From contig NZ_JHET01000001.1 of NCBI RefSeq assembly GCF_000685355.1, forward strand, positions 1-64,000: 64,000 nucleotides of DNA. The letters are read 5' to 3'. The stretch is from Microbacterium sp. CH12i (GTDB lineage: Bacteria; Actinomycetota; Actinomycetes; Actinomycetales; Microbacteriaceae). The position numbers and the translations under genes were made by a program. Shown in pieces: positions 48,580 through 56,454 of the stretch (its first letter is position 1; each line of letters starts with the position of its first letter). Below the pieces are notes generated by a model, which had not been told where the DNA came from, did not search any database, and saw only the letters and a list, made by a program, of their open reading frames with translations.

Positions 48580-50552
48580 GTGGGGTGAACGTGCAAGCTC
48601 AGTTCACAGACGCGATCGCGCTGGTGTGGGTGGTGGCGATGGCAGTCGCCGCGGCCCTCCTGATCTCCGGCGTGCGTGCGTTCCAGAAGCAGGGTCGTCT
48701 CGATCCGGGCATCGAGGCGGTGCTTCCTTCGCTGGGGGCTTCCCGTCCGTCACGGGATCTGGTGAGGGCTGCTCGTTGGACTCGAGGATGGGTCGGCGTG
48801 CCTCGCCGAGTCGTGATCCGGTACGCCTCGCACATTGACGATCAGGATCCTCGATTTGTCGAACAGATCGTGACGTCGTTCTCTCGCCGGCTGGGGGAGG
48901 AGTACCGGGTGCTGAAGCATGTCCCTCGTCGGTGTGTTCTCACTCTCGAGCTCGCGCCGCCATCAACCCCCGTCTCTCGGGAGCGGCAACGTGCCGAGCA
49001 AGTAGCGAAGCTGCTACTCGGAGAAAGCTCCAAGGTGGACATCACGACCGACCCTGACAGCGGGGAAGTTCGCCGAGTGCAGGTGAAGCACGACATGGGG
49101 CCACGCCTGGCCATCCCCATCCGGCGGATGCAGGTTGAGAAGGTGATCTCGTCGATGTTGCCGGGCCGATGGCGTGCGCACTGGGATCTGGAAGGTGACG
49201 AGGTCACGTTCGAGATCCGGCCACCGATGCCTGACATGGTGTTGCATGAGCCGGCGCCGTCTACGAAGCAGCTGACGCACTCGGAGTACAAGTCGTTCAA
49301 GATCCCGATCGGTGTCGACGAGGACGGCTCCATGCAGTGCTGGCAGCCCTCGGTCTCCCCGCACATGCTCGTGATCGGTGGCACCGGATCGGGAAAGACG
49401 TCTTTCCAGCACACAGTGCTCACTCACCTGGCGCAGGCGCGGTGGCGAGTATGGGTGCTTGACGGCAAGCGGATCGAGTTCGCGGGATTCCGGACGTGGC
49501 CCAACGTGGAGCTTGTCGCTGCGCGTGTTGAGCACCAGGTGCGGATGCTGCACGCTGCTCATGAGTTGATGGAGCAGCGATACACCCAACTCGAGCGCGG
49601 CACCGCTCGTCTCGAGGACTTCGAGCCGCTCGCGCTGATCATCGACGAGTACGCGACGTTCAAGGCGCGAGTGCAGCGATGGTACAAGACGGTGAAGCCG
49701 AAGGGTGCCCCGACGCAGGCTCCGGTTCTTGAGCTCCTCTCGGATCTGGCTCGCCTCGCCCGTAGCGCGAAGATTCATATGCTCCTCGGCATCCAGCGCC
49801 CTGACGTTGAGTTTCTGGGTGGTGAGATGCGCGACAACTTCGGTGCACGTCTTTCGCTCGGTCGTCTCTCTCCCCAGGGCGCGATGATGATGTGGGACTC
49901 ACCTGCGATCGGTGTTGCCTTGCCGCGCAACAAGCGAGGCCGTGGCGTCACCCTGAGCGCGGACTCCCTGCCCGTCGAGATCCAGGCTGCCTACACCCCA
50001 GATCCGGCGAAGCTCGACAAGTCAGACGCTGCCGATTGGGAGCATCTGCGCTCTCTCACTCCGGCCGAGACCGATCACCCTCGCAAGATGATCACAGAGG
50101 CGAGTCCGCTGATCTCCGGCGACGATGAGATCCCTCCCACATACGACGACTGGGTCGGCACGCGGATCACCCTGTTCGACGGCATCGAGGACTCTGTTGT
50201 CGTGACGCCACCCGTAGTGCTCCCGAGCAACGTTGTTGCCCTCGGCGCGCGCAAAGCCTCGGTTCGGTTCGAGCCCGTGCCTGAGCCCGATGACGTGGAA
50301 TCGGCTGCGGATGTCGACGAAGGCGGATATGGGGAGATCTGCGAGGGTGCCGCGGGGGAGTTGGAAGTCGGAGACCTGGTGCTGACCGATCCGAGCCTTG
50401 ACCTGTGGGTCGTCGTGGAATCGGTGGAGCCGGACATCGTTGACGACGACGCATTGGCGATCGAGTACCGCGAGCTCGAATCCGGCGACGAAGGACTCAT
50501 GACGGTCGCCGATAACGAAGTACTCACCTACCGGCACCCCGAAGCAGCATGA
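48576..50552 (+). CDS. TcpA/FtsK-type DNA-translocation (coupling) ATPase
   Basis: 658 residues from GTG 48576 (GTG 48585 possible). One N-terminal membrane helix (AIALVWVVAMAVAAALLISGV), then the motor: Walker A VIGGTGSGKTSFQHTVL (near residue 268) and Walker B PLALIIDEYATF (near 351), with LLGIQRPDVEFL near 410. The C-terminus has an acidic extension with a small beta domain (GDLVLTDPSLDLWVVVESV). It belongs to the TcpA/FtsK coupling proteins that deliver DNA to the channel. Because no relaxase is visible, double-stranded transfer of TraB type cannot be excluded. Confidence 0.85.
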   Translation: MSGVNVQAQFTDAIALVWVVAMAVAAALLISGVRAFQKQGRLDPGIEAVLPSLGASRPSRDLVRAARWTRGWVGVPRRVVIRYASHIDDQDPRFVEQIVTSFSRRLGEEYRVLKHVPRRCVLTLELAPPSTPVSRERQRAEQVAKLLLGESSKVDITTDPDSGEVRRVQVKHDMGPRLAIPIRRMQVEKVISSMLPGRWRAHWDLEGDEVTFEIRPPMPDMVLHEPAPSTKQLTHSEYKSFKIPIGVDEDGSMQCWQPSVSPHMLVIGGTGSGKTSFQHTVLTHLAQARWRVWVLDGKRIEFAGFRTWPNVELVAARVEHQVRMLHAAHELMEQRYTQLERGTARLEDFEPLALIIDEYATFKARVQRWYKTVKPKGAPTQAPVLELLSDLARLARSAKIHMLLGIQRPDVEFLGGEMRDNFGARLSLGRLSPQGAMMMWDSPAIGVALPRNKRGRGVTLSADSLPVEIQAAYTPDPAKLDKSDAADWEHLRSLTPAETDHPRKMITEASPLISGDDEIPPTYDDWVGTRITLFDGIEDSVVVTPPVVLPSNVVALGARKASVRFEPVPEPDDVESAADVDEGGYGEICEGAAGELEVGDLVLTDPSLDLWVVVESVEPDIVDDDALAIEYRELESGDEGLMTVADNEVLTYRHPEAA

Positions 50553-50563
50553 AAGGAACGTCA

Positions 50564-50755
50564 ATGCAGAACACGGAGGAACGGATCGAGCTCGCCCGTG
50601 CGGGTGCTCTCTCCTTCGCAAAGGACCAGGGGAGCTCCCCCACTGCGGCCGAGGCTTTCGCTGATGACTACGTGTGCGTTCTCGAGGACCGTGCTCATGA
50701 AGTGCGATATCCCGATCTGGCCGATCCGACGCCCGAGGAAGTGTGGTTCTCATGA
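50564..50755 (+). CDS. Small acidic hypothetical protein
   Basis: 63 residues from ATG 50564, after GAAAGGAACG. MQNTEERIELARAGALSFAKDQG; one Cys; acidic end (DLADPTPEEVWFS). Follows the coupling ATPase by 11 bases and overlaps the next gene by ATGA. Unknown function. Confidence 0.6.
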   Translation: MQNTEERIELARAGALSFAKDQGSSPTAAEAFADDYVCVLEDRAHEVRYPDLADPTPEEVWFS

Positions 50756-51033
50756 CGCAGTCTGCCGCTCAGAACGAAGACGATCTCCTGACGTTGATGT
50801 TCATGCTCTGCGGTGGAGCGGCGACGGGCATGTTCTCGTTCGGTGTGCTTTTCAACCCAGTGCGGGAATGGATGGTGCAATACCACCTGCTCGCCACCGA
50901 CGATCAGGTGGTCATTCCGTTCGTCGACGGAATCGGTTTCGGATGGGCGCAGATCCTCGTTGCACTCGGCCTGGTCATCGCTCTCGTCGTGATGAGCGTC
51001 TGGTTCCGTCGACGCGCTCGCGAGCGTGTCTGA
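50752..51033 (+). CDS. Small membrane protein with two helices
   Basis: 93 residues. Helices LLTLMFMLCGGAATGMFSFGVLF (about 14-35) and WAQILVALGLVIALVVMSVWF (about 66-86), a basic end (RRRARERV). ATG 50752 lies inside the preceding stop. Last gene of the coupling-protein operon; perhaps a membrane partner of it. Confidence 0.62.
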   Translation: MTQSAAQNEDDLLTLMFMLCGGAATGMFSFGVLFNPVREWMVQYHLLATDDQVVIPFVDGIGFGWAQILVALGLVIALVVMSVWFRRRARERV

Positions 51034-51074
51034 TGTTGCTCGCAAACTACGAATAAAGAGAGGAGGATGAGCAA

Positions 51075-51146
51075 ATGACCATCACGGTCTGGTGCAAGTG
51101 CTTTGTGGCAGCGGGAACTATTCGTTGGTTCTCAGTTGCGGTGTAA
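51075..51146 (+). CDS. Possible 23-residue small protein
   Basis: Strong AGAGGAGGA lies upstream of ATGACCATCACG; the frame reads MTITVWCKCFVAAGTIRWFS and ends VAV. Two cysteines and hydrophobic bias. A good ribosome site in otherwise empty DNA is the only evidence. A short dyad CCGCG-TTAAT-CGCGG (51192-51206) lies downstream. Confidence 0.25.
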   Translation: MTITVWCKCFVAAGTIRWFSVAV

Positions 51147-51233
51147 CTCATGCCCGCGTCGGGAGGGAGACCGTCGCCGAGGTAAACGTTCCCGCGTTAA
51201 TCGCGGTTGAATCGGTCGACGAAGGGGGTTCCC

Positions 51234-51686
51234 ATGTTGACGATTAGTCCGCAGGGTCTGAATCTGAGCGACGATCAGGCATCTCGCTTGGATGCTGAGT
51301 TCTTTCGGTCATCGCCGCTCGAATACTTTGTGCCTCGTATTGAGCAGCTCCTATCGGCCGGTGACCAAGAGCCGCATCACGACGGCGAAGCCGTGCAATC
51401 TTTCCGGCGCCGTCTTGGCATTCCTCCAGAGGACCCTGACCCGCTTGAAACGAGCGATAGTGCTCGTGGACGTCAACGCGCGGTCGATGCGGTCTCGGTG
51501 CGTCACCATGCTGCCGAGACGCTCCTGCGCCTGCTTTATGCGCTGGCGGTTGCGGCGCCGCGGGAGGGCGACGCGACGTCAGTGTGGGTGGCCATCGCGG
51601 ATAGTCCGATCTCGATGAAGGACGTGGCTGAGGCCGTCGCTGGGCGGCTGAATGCCGACGAACCTCCGTCTAGGTTCGTGCCATGA
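51234..51686 (+). CDS. Hypothetical protein
   Basis: 150 residues from ATG 51234, after AAGGGGGT (the upstream in-frame start at 51207 lacks a site). MLTISPQGLNLSDDQASRLDAEF; helical body with RHHAAETLLRLLYALAVAAP and SVWVAIADSPISMKDVAEAV. No known domain. Coupled to the next gene by ATGA overlap at 51683, and 340 bases from the SIR2 gene reading the same way. Confidence 0.55.
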   Translation: MLTISPQGLNLSDDQASRLDAEFFRSSPLEYFVPRIEQLLSAGDQEPHHDGEAVQSFRRRLGIPPEDPDPLETSDSARGRQRAVDAVSVRHHAAETLLRLLYALAVAAPREGDATSVWVAIADSPISMKDVAEAVAGRLNADEPPSRFVP

Positions 51687-51949
51687 ACCTGCAGGATGTC
51701 CTGGACCCCGGCAAAGCGCCGATCACGGCCGCGCTCTATGAGTCGCTCGAGGCTCGGCGATCAGAGATACGCCAGCTGCGCGCGGATGCTCGTGGGCAAC
51801 TCGGCGAGGATCTCGACGCGTATCGTCGGGCGGTGCTGCTCGAGGCTGAGGTGGACGCGCTGTGGCATGTCCTCGATGCTGTGCTCGAGGCGGTCCATGC
51901 GGTTGAGACCGGCGACGGCTTCTCTGCTGTGCTTGTCGAGAACGACTGA
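51683..51949 (+). CDS. Small helical hypothetical protein
   Basis: 88 residues, MNLQDVLDPGKAPITAALYESLEARR … EAEVDALWHVLDAVLEAVHAV; entirely helical, likely an obligate partner of the preceding protein. It ends 73 bases before the SIR2 gene. An accessory role in that putative defence locus is possible but unproven. Confidence 0.55.
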   Translation: MNLQDVLDPGKAPITAALYESLEARRSEIRQLRADARGQLGEDLDAYRRAVLLEAEVDALWHVLDAVLEAVHAVETGDGFSAVLVEND

Positions 51950-52022
51950 TTAGCTCCAGTCAGGGTGGTTAGCGCCCGAAGCGCGGTGCTCAGGTGTCGG
52001 CGGAGACTGCCAGGCTTGCCGC

Positions 52023-53810
52023 ATGGTTGCGAGTAGAGGTTTGTCCCCGCTGGTGTCTTTGGCGACGTCGATGCATTCGCAGCCAGGTGTCTATGCCGTG
52101 CTGCTGGGTTCCGGTGTCTCGACCGGCGCCGGGCTGCTGACCGGCTGGGGTGTGGTGACGGAGCTCGTGGCTCGTGTCGCGGCTGCCTCGGCTCCGGGTG
52201 ATGCCGATGCCGTTTCTGCTGCCCGGGCTGACCCTGAGTTGTGGTGGAGCGAGAACGGCGAGGGTGATTTGGGGTATTCGTCGTTGTTGGAGCAGCTGGC
52301 TCCGTCCGCGGCGGCTCGGCAAGGGTTGCTCGCGGGATTCTTCGAGCCCGGCTCAGATGACGAGACGCCGGTGCGGCAGCCGAGTAGGGCGCATCGCGCG
52401 ATCGCGGAGTTGGTGCGCCGCGGGTCGGTGAAGGTCATCGTCACGACCAACTTCGACCGTCTGATGGAACAGGCCCTGGATGCGGTGGGGGTGTCTCCTC
52501 AGGTGATTTCACGGCCGGAAGCGGTCAACGGGATGGCGCCGCTGGCGCATTCGAACGCGACGGTCATCAAGCTGCATGGTGACTACCGGGATCTGGGGAC
52601 CCGAAACACGCCGTCCGAGCTTTCGGACTATCCCGCGGAGTGGACGGGTCTGCTGGAGCAAGTGTTTGACGAGTACGGGCTGATCGTGTCGGGCTGGTCC
52701 GCGGACTGGGATGTCGCTCTGGTCGGCGCGTTGGAGCAGTCGACGTCGCGACGATATCCGCTGTATTGGGATCAGCGCAGCAGTCGCGGTGAGACGGCGA
52801 AGCGGTTGCTGGCGGGGCGTGGTGGGATCGTGCTTCCCGCGTCGAGCGCTGACGACCTGTTCGGCGAGCTGGTCGAGAGTCTGGAGGCGTTGGATCGGTT
52901 GTCGGCGCCGCCGTTGACGACGGCGATGGCGGTCGCGCGGCTGAAACGGTATCTGCCGGACCCAGTCAGGCGAATCGATCTGCACGACCTAGTGATGGGT
53001 GTCGTCGACGGTGTGGTCGACTCGATCGCCGCGCAGCCGGTGACCTCGGTGGACGGTGCGGAAGTCACCTGGCAGACGGTGGACGACGCGATCGACGCTC
53101 ACGTCCGTTCGATGGATCAGCTCGCGCCGTTGCTGATCGAAGGAGTTCGGCATGACTCCGACGGGGTGCACGACCGCCTGTGGGTCGATGTGGTGCAGCG
53201 ACTGGTCGATGCCGGTGCGGCGTTTCCGCCTCAGTTCAATCAGGCGCTGCGCTCGGTCCGGCTGATTCCGGCGTTGGTGGCCGTGGCGGTCATCTCGATC
53301 ACGGCGACGCGACGAAATCGGGAGGGGCTGCTGCTCACGATCGCGACCGAGGTGGAGGGCCAGACCCACGCCGGGTTCGAGCAACGGGCGAATGCCGCGC
53401 AGCTTCTTCACTATCAGAGGTTCTTCTCGGACGATTGGGCGAAGAGTCTGCCGCGCTGGGCGGGCACGAACGGTTGGGTCTATCCGACGAGCCACTTGTT
53501 CACGACTGAGATCCGTCGCTTCTTCACGGATCTCATTCCGGATGAGGAAGAGTTCCTGGCGGCGTATCGCGGATTCGAGTATCGGATCGGGCTGATCCAG
53601 GAGTTCACGCCCGGGCATCACGCGATGAGCGGCGAGTATGTCGGCGAGTGGGCGTGGCGCGGTGAGGAACCGCAGGCCGAGTTGGCGTTGCGCAAGCAGG
53701 CCGAGCGCGGTCACGCGGCGCCCTGGGACTCGCTGTTGGACGGCAAGCTCACGCTCGATGAGGCGCTCATCGCCCAGCGCGCGATTTTGAAGCAATACCA
53801 GCGGTGGTGA
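52023..53810 (+). CDS. SIR2-domain protein, putative anti-phage NADase
   Basis: 595 residues. The SIR2 Rossmann fold spans about residues 20-270: GSGVSTGAGL (near 29), VKVIVTTNFDRLMEQAL (near 138, the T-T-N-[FY]-D motif), VIKLHGDYRD (near 182, with the catalytic His) and a GLIVSGWSADWDV strand (near 220). The C-terminal 320 residues are helical and unlike any sensor I know. Bacterial SIR2 proteins of this type deplete NAD+ on phage infection and kill the host cell. No STAND, Argonaute or HerA partner is adjacent, so it may act alone or with the two small genes upstream. Defence role is inference from the family. Confidence 0.8.
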   Translation: MVASRGLSPLVSLATSMHSQPGVYAVLLGSGVSTGAGLLTGWGVVTELVARVAAASAPGDADAVSAARADPELWWSENGEGDLGYSSLLEQLAPSAAARQGLLAGFFEPGSDDETPVRQPSRAHRAIAELVRRGSVKVIVTTNFDRLMEQALDAVGVSPQVISRPEAVNGMAPLAHSNATVIKLHGDYRDLGTRNTPSELSDYPAEWTGLLEQVFDEYGLIVSGWSADWDVALVGALEQSTSRRYPLYWDQRSSRGETAKRLLAGRGGIVLPASSADDLFGELVESLEALDRLSAPPLTTAMAVARLKRYLPDPVRRIDLHDLVMGVVDGVVDSIAAQPVTSVDGAEVTWQTVDDAIDAHVRSMDQLAPLLIEGVRHDSDGVHDRLWVDVVQRLVDAGAAFPPQFNQALRSVRLIPALVAVAVISITATRRNREGLLLTIATEVEGQTHAGFEQRANAAQLLHYQRFFSDDWAKSLPRWAGTNGWVYPTSHLFTTEIRRFFTDLIPDEEEFLAAYRGFEYRIGLIQEFTPGHHAMSGEYVGEWAWRGEEPQAELALRKQAERGHAAPWDSLLDGKLTLDEALIAQRAILKQYQRW

Positions 53811-53838
53811 CGTCCCGCTGATCCCCGTTGGGGAGGGC

Positions 53839-54837
53839 TTAGTAGTGGTCGCGTTCCCAGGCGATGAACTCGCGGTCCTGGTCATCGATGCCGTAGTTGA
53901 TACCGATTGATGTGAGCCATGCGGTGTTGAGACGGCTGAGGTCCGCGAGGATCGCGCGGAGCTCCGCCGTCTGCATGGGTTCGTCGACGGGGCGGAGTCG
54001 ATGGAAGGTCAGGCTCCACGCGTCCCAGGATTCCTCGACGTAGTCGTTCCATCCCTCCGGCAGCGGGTCCGGCCGGTTGGGTCGCCGGGGAGTTTCGAGG
54101 CCGAGCTCGGCGGAGAGGTAGGCCAGGACGCGGACGAGGCCGTTGGCGGCGTCCATCGTCCGAAACGCGGCGGCATCGATGTTGTCGTGCCAGTGCTGTT
54201 TGGAGTAGTTCAGTTCCCGGCGCAGGTGAGCGATCGCATCGGTGAGGTGCTCGGCGTGTTTGAACGGAGAGGGCGCGTGCACGGCTGTGTATCGCTCGAT
54301 GCGATGGTCCTCGATGTGTAACGCGAGGTGGGGGCGATGGGCATCGTCGGTCGGTGTCAGTCCCGTGACGTCCCGGTAGGAGGCGCTGTCCTCGCCGCGC
54401 AGAGCCAGCGCGGCATGCCCTGCCTCGTGGCGTGCGAGGTGCGCGGCGTTGCGGAGCGTGTGCTCCAGGAGCGCTTCCGGGCTGCCGACGCCTTCACGGG
54501 TGGCAACCAGGGTGTTCCCGGAGATCACGATGTCGAACGTGCCATCGTCTCGCGTCAGCGTGATCCCGCCGACGTGCCCGGCGCCGCGTGCGGTGGTGAA
54601 CGGGTTGTCGGCGCCCCGGTTGGTGAGGGTGTCCACGGTGTGGCCCATGTTGCCGCTGATCGTGAGTCGCCAAAGCGTGTGGTCCCGGACTAGCTCGAGG
54701 ACCCCATCGACGAGGGTTCGGGCAAGACCGCCATGGTTAAGCATGACGGTCAGAGCCCCGCGCGTGATCTCGTCTTCGTCCCCGTCGAAGTCGGCGAGGG
54801 AGATGTTGATCGAGGCCGTTGTGGGCGCATCCGTCAT
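53839..54837 (-). CDS. Zincin-type metallopeptidase-like protein
   Basis: 332 residues from ATG 54837. HEAGH in LARHEAGHAALAL (near residue 137) is a zinc-peptidase motif; HIEDHRIE about 45 residues later could supply the third ligand. The N-terminus (residues 1-110) has a beta-rich region with LWRLTISGNMGHTVDTL. No signal peptide, so it probably acts in the cytoplasm, as do the small ImmA-like peptidases of mobile DNA, though it is longer than those. Convergent with the SIR2 gene. Confidence 0.68.
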   Translation of the reverse strand: MTDAPTTASINISLADFDGDEDEITRGALTVMLNHGGLARTLVDGVLELVRDHTLWRLTISGNMGHTVDTLTNRGADNPFTTARGAGHVGGITLTRDDGTFDIVISGNTLVATREGVGSPEALLEHTLRNAAHLARHEAGHAALALRGEDSASYRDVTGLTPTDDAHRPHLALHIEDHRIERYTAVHAPSPFKHAEHLTDAIAHLRRELNYSKQHWHDNIDAAAFRTMDAANGLVRVLAYLSAELGLETPRRPNRPDPLPEGWNDYVEESWDAWSLTFHRLRPVDEPMQTAELRAILADLSRLNTAWLTSIGINYGIDDQDREFIAWERDHY

Positions 54838-54903
54838 GGCCCGAGAGTAGCTGTTTGCCAGCGCTCCCCTAGGCTCTTGCGACGAGAGTCGAAGGGCGGG
54901 CGC

Positions 54904-55464
54904 ATGCGTGGAGTGCGGAGGATGCTGCTGTGCGTGGTGATAGTTGTCGGCGCGCTTTCGTTCTCGGCCTGCGGGGCATCGGTTCCGTCGCCGCCCGCGA
55001 CTGTTGGTGACGATTACCCCGATGGAGGGATCCCGGTCAACGTGACCTGGCCGTCGGACTGGCTCGAAGGATTTGTCGGTGAGTCTGAAGCCGCGGGCGG
55101 GCCAATCGTCGGTCTGCGCCTTGAGTATGTCGACGACAGATGGGTGTGGCGGATCCGCAGTCTCGACCCTGGACGAGACGTGCTGGGCGAGTCCATCACA
55201 GAACCGGACCGTGGTCGTGAGGCGCTGGTGGACGCAAGCACCCGCGTGTTGGTGGCAACGCACCACGTGACCTTGACCGATGCCGAACTGGCGGCGGTCG
55301 AAGTGAGTGCTTATGACGCCGCGCAACTATCAGGTGAGATCTATCCCAACCCACGGCTCGTTGAGCTCGAACTGCAGATGGTCGATGGTGAGCCGACCTG
55401 GAGAATCACAACGTATGACACCGAAACTCATGTCCAGTCGGTGATCAGCGTCAGTGCGCTCTGA
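54904..55464 (+). CDS. Lipoprotein with two PepSY-like repeats
   Basis: 186 residues. Signal MRGVRRMLLCVVIVVGALSF with lipobox SFSAC (Cys23). The body has two similar units, GLRLEYVDDRWVWRIRSLD (near 80) and LVELELQMVDGEPTWRITTYD (near 157), the strand pattern of PepSY domains, which often inhibit extracellular peptidases. It is divergent from the metallopeptidase gene with 66 bases between starts. Outer face of the membrane. Confidence 0.68.
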   Translation: MRGVRRMLLCVVIVVGALSFSACGASVPSPPATVGDDYPDGGIPVNVTWPSDWLEGFVGESEAAGGPIVGLRLEYVDDRWVWRIRSLDPGRDVLGESITEPDRGREALVDASTRVLVATHHVTLTDAELAAVEVSAYDAAQLSGEIYPNPRLVELELQMVDGEPTWRITTYDTETHVQSVISVSAL

Positions 55465-55473
55465 GCCTGCAAC

Positions 55474-56037
55474 TCAGCGCTGGGGTGGGATCACGAAGCC
55501 TTCGGGCAGCGCGTTATCGTGAACAACGCCGTTCTGGTCGCCGACGCTGAGGATGGTGTGTGCATCGAGGTTGAGCGTGTCGCCCACGAAGAGTGCGTCT
55601 CCGTCGCGCCGAACGTAGTTGGTCCAGTAGAGCCATTGCTCGCCGACGCAGAATCGGGCGCCGACCACCGAGATGGTGTCATTGTCTGCGACCGTGTATG
55701 CCACGGGGATGCCTTGATCATTCAAGATGGCTTCGCCCGCAGCATGGGTCATCGGGCCTCGGTCGAAGGGAACGGCGAGAGAGACTCCGCCGAGCTGCTC
55801 GACCTCGGTCTCATCCCCGATCGGATAGGCCGGAGTCGCTCCTTCGCAGGGACCGGGATCAGCGACGGGCTCGATGTCCGGCGAGAGTGTGGGGGCGGGC
55901 GTGGGGTTGGAAGTAGCCGAAGCGGTGGGGCGTGGGGTCTGAGCGTCCTCGATCGGCAGCGGCGCCGCGGTGCATGCCACCAGTGCGAAACCGACGGCAA
56001 CGACAGCAGCGGTGCTGCTCAGCCCTCTCCAGTTCAT
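55474..56037 (-). CDS. Lipoprotein of unknown function
   Basis: 187 residues. Signal MNWRGLSSTAAVVAVGFALVAC (lipobox LVAC, Cys22), then a ~40-residue Pro/Thr/Ser linker and a beta-rich domain with two cysteines (GPCEG, RFCVGEQW) that may pair. No known family. Convergent with the PepSY-like lipoprotein, 9 bases between stops. Confidence 0.65.
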   Translation of the reverse strand: MNWRGLSSTAAVVAVGFALVACTAAPLPIEDAQTPRPTASATSNPTPAPTLSPDIEPVADPGPCEGATPAYPIGDETEVEQLGGVSLAVPFDRGPMTHAAGEAILNDQGIPVAYTVADNDTISVVGARFCVGEQWLYWTNYVRRDGDALFVGDTLNLDAHTILSVGDQNGVVHDNALPEGFVIPPQR

Positions 56038-56080
56038 TCGGAAAGTCTATGTGTCGTCTCGAGTGGCGCTCGGGAGGAGG

Positions 56081-56380
56081 TCACGCGTGATGGGTGAACG
56101 AGACCGGCTTGCCGGCTGCTTGAGCGTACGCAATCTCTCTGCTCGTGGACTCACCGATGTAACCGCCCGGGTTGACGACGAGAACGCGATCACTCAAATC
56201 GATCTTGCGTAGATGGAGCGCGTCGAGCACGGCTTTCTGCTCGTCTGAGATCACCTCGTCGGCTTCGCCCGGAGCGACGACGATGACACCCGCGAAGGTG
56301 AGATCGCTGTTCGCTGCACGCATCTCGGCAGCGAATCGGGCGGAGCCGCAGATGCAAACAATTTCTGGTCGGTCAAGCAC
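56081..56380 (-). CDS. Nucleoside 2-deoxyribosyltransferase-like protein
   Basis: 99 residues. VCICGSARFAAEM (near residue 8), then FAGVIVVAPGEADE, KIDLSDRVLVVNPGGYIGESTSREIAYAQAAGKPV: the I-x-x-S-x-x-F start, D-x-[VL]-V-V-N strand and G-E-S-x-x-x-E-I-x-Y motif of the deoxyribosyltransferase / MazG-associated family found on phages and mobile DNA. The Glu in E-I-A-Y is the likely catalytic residue. Probably acts on nucleosides; substrate unknown. Confidence 0.75.
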   Translation of the reverse strand: MLDRPEIVCICGSARFAAEMRAANSDLTFAGVIVVAPGEADEVISDEQKAVLDALHLRKIDLSDRVLVVNPGGYIGESTSREIAYAQAAGKPVSFTHHA

Positions 56381-56454
56381 CGGGCCAGTCTTTCATCGGG
56401 CGGCGGAGCACGGAGCGACCAGCGTCGTCTCTGGTGGTTGCCGCCGGCGAAGGC

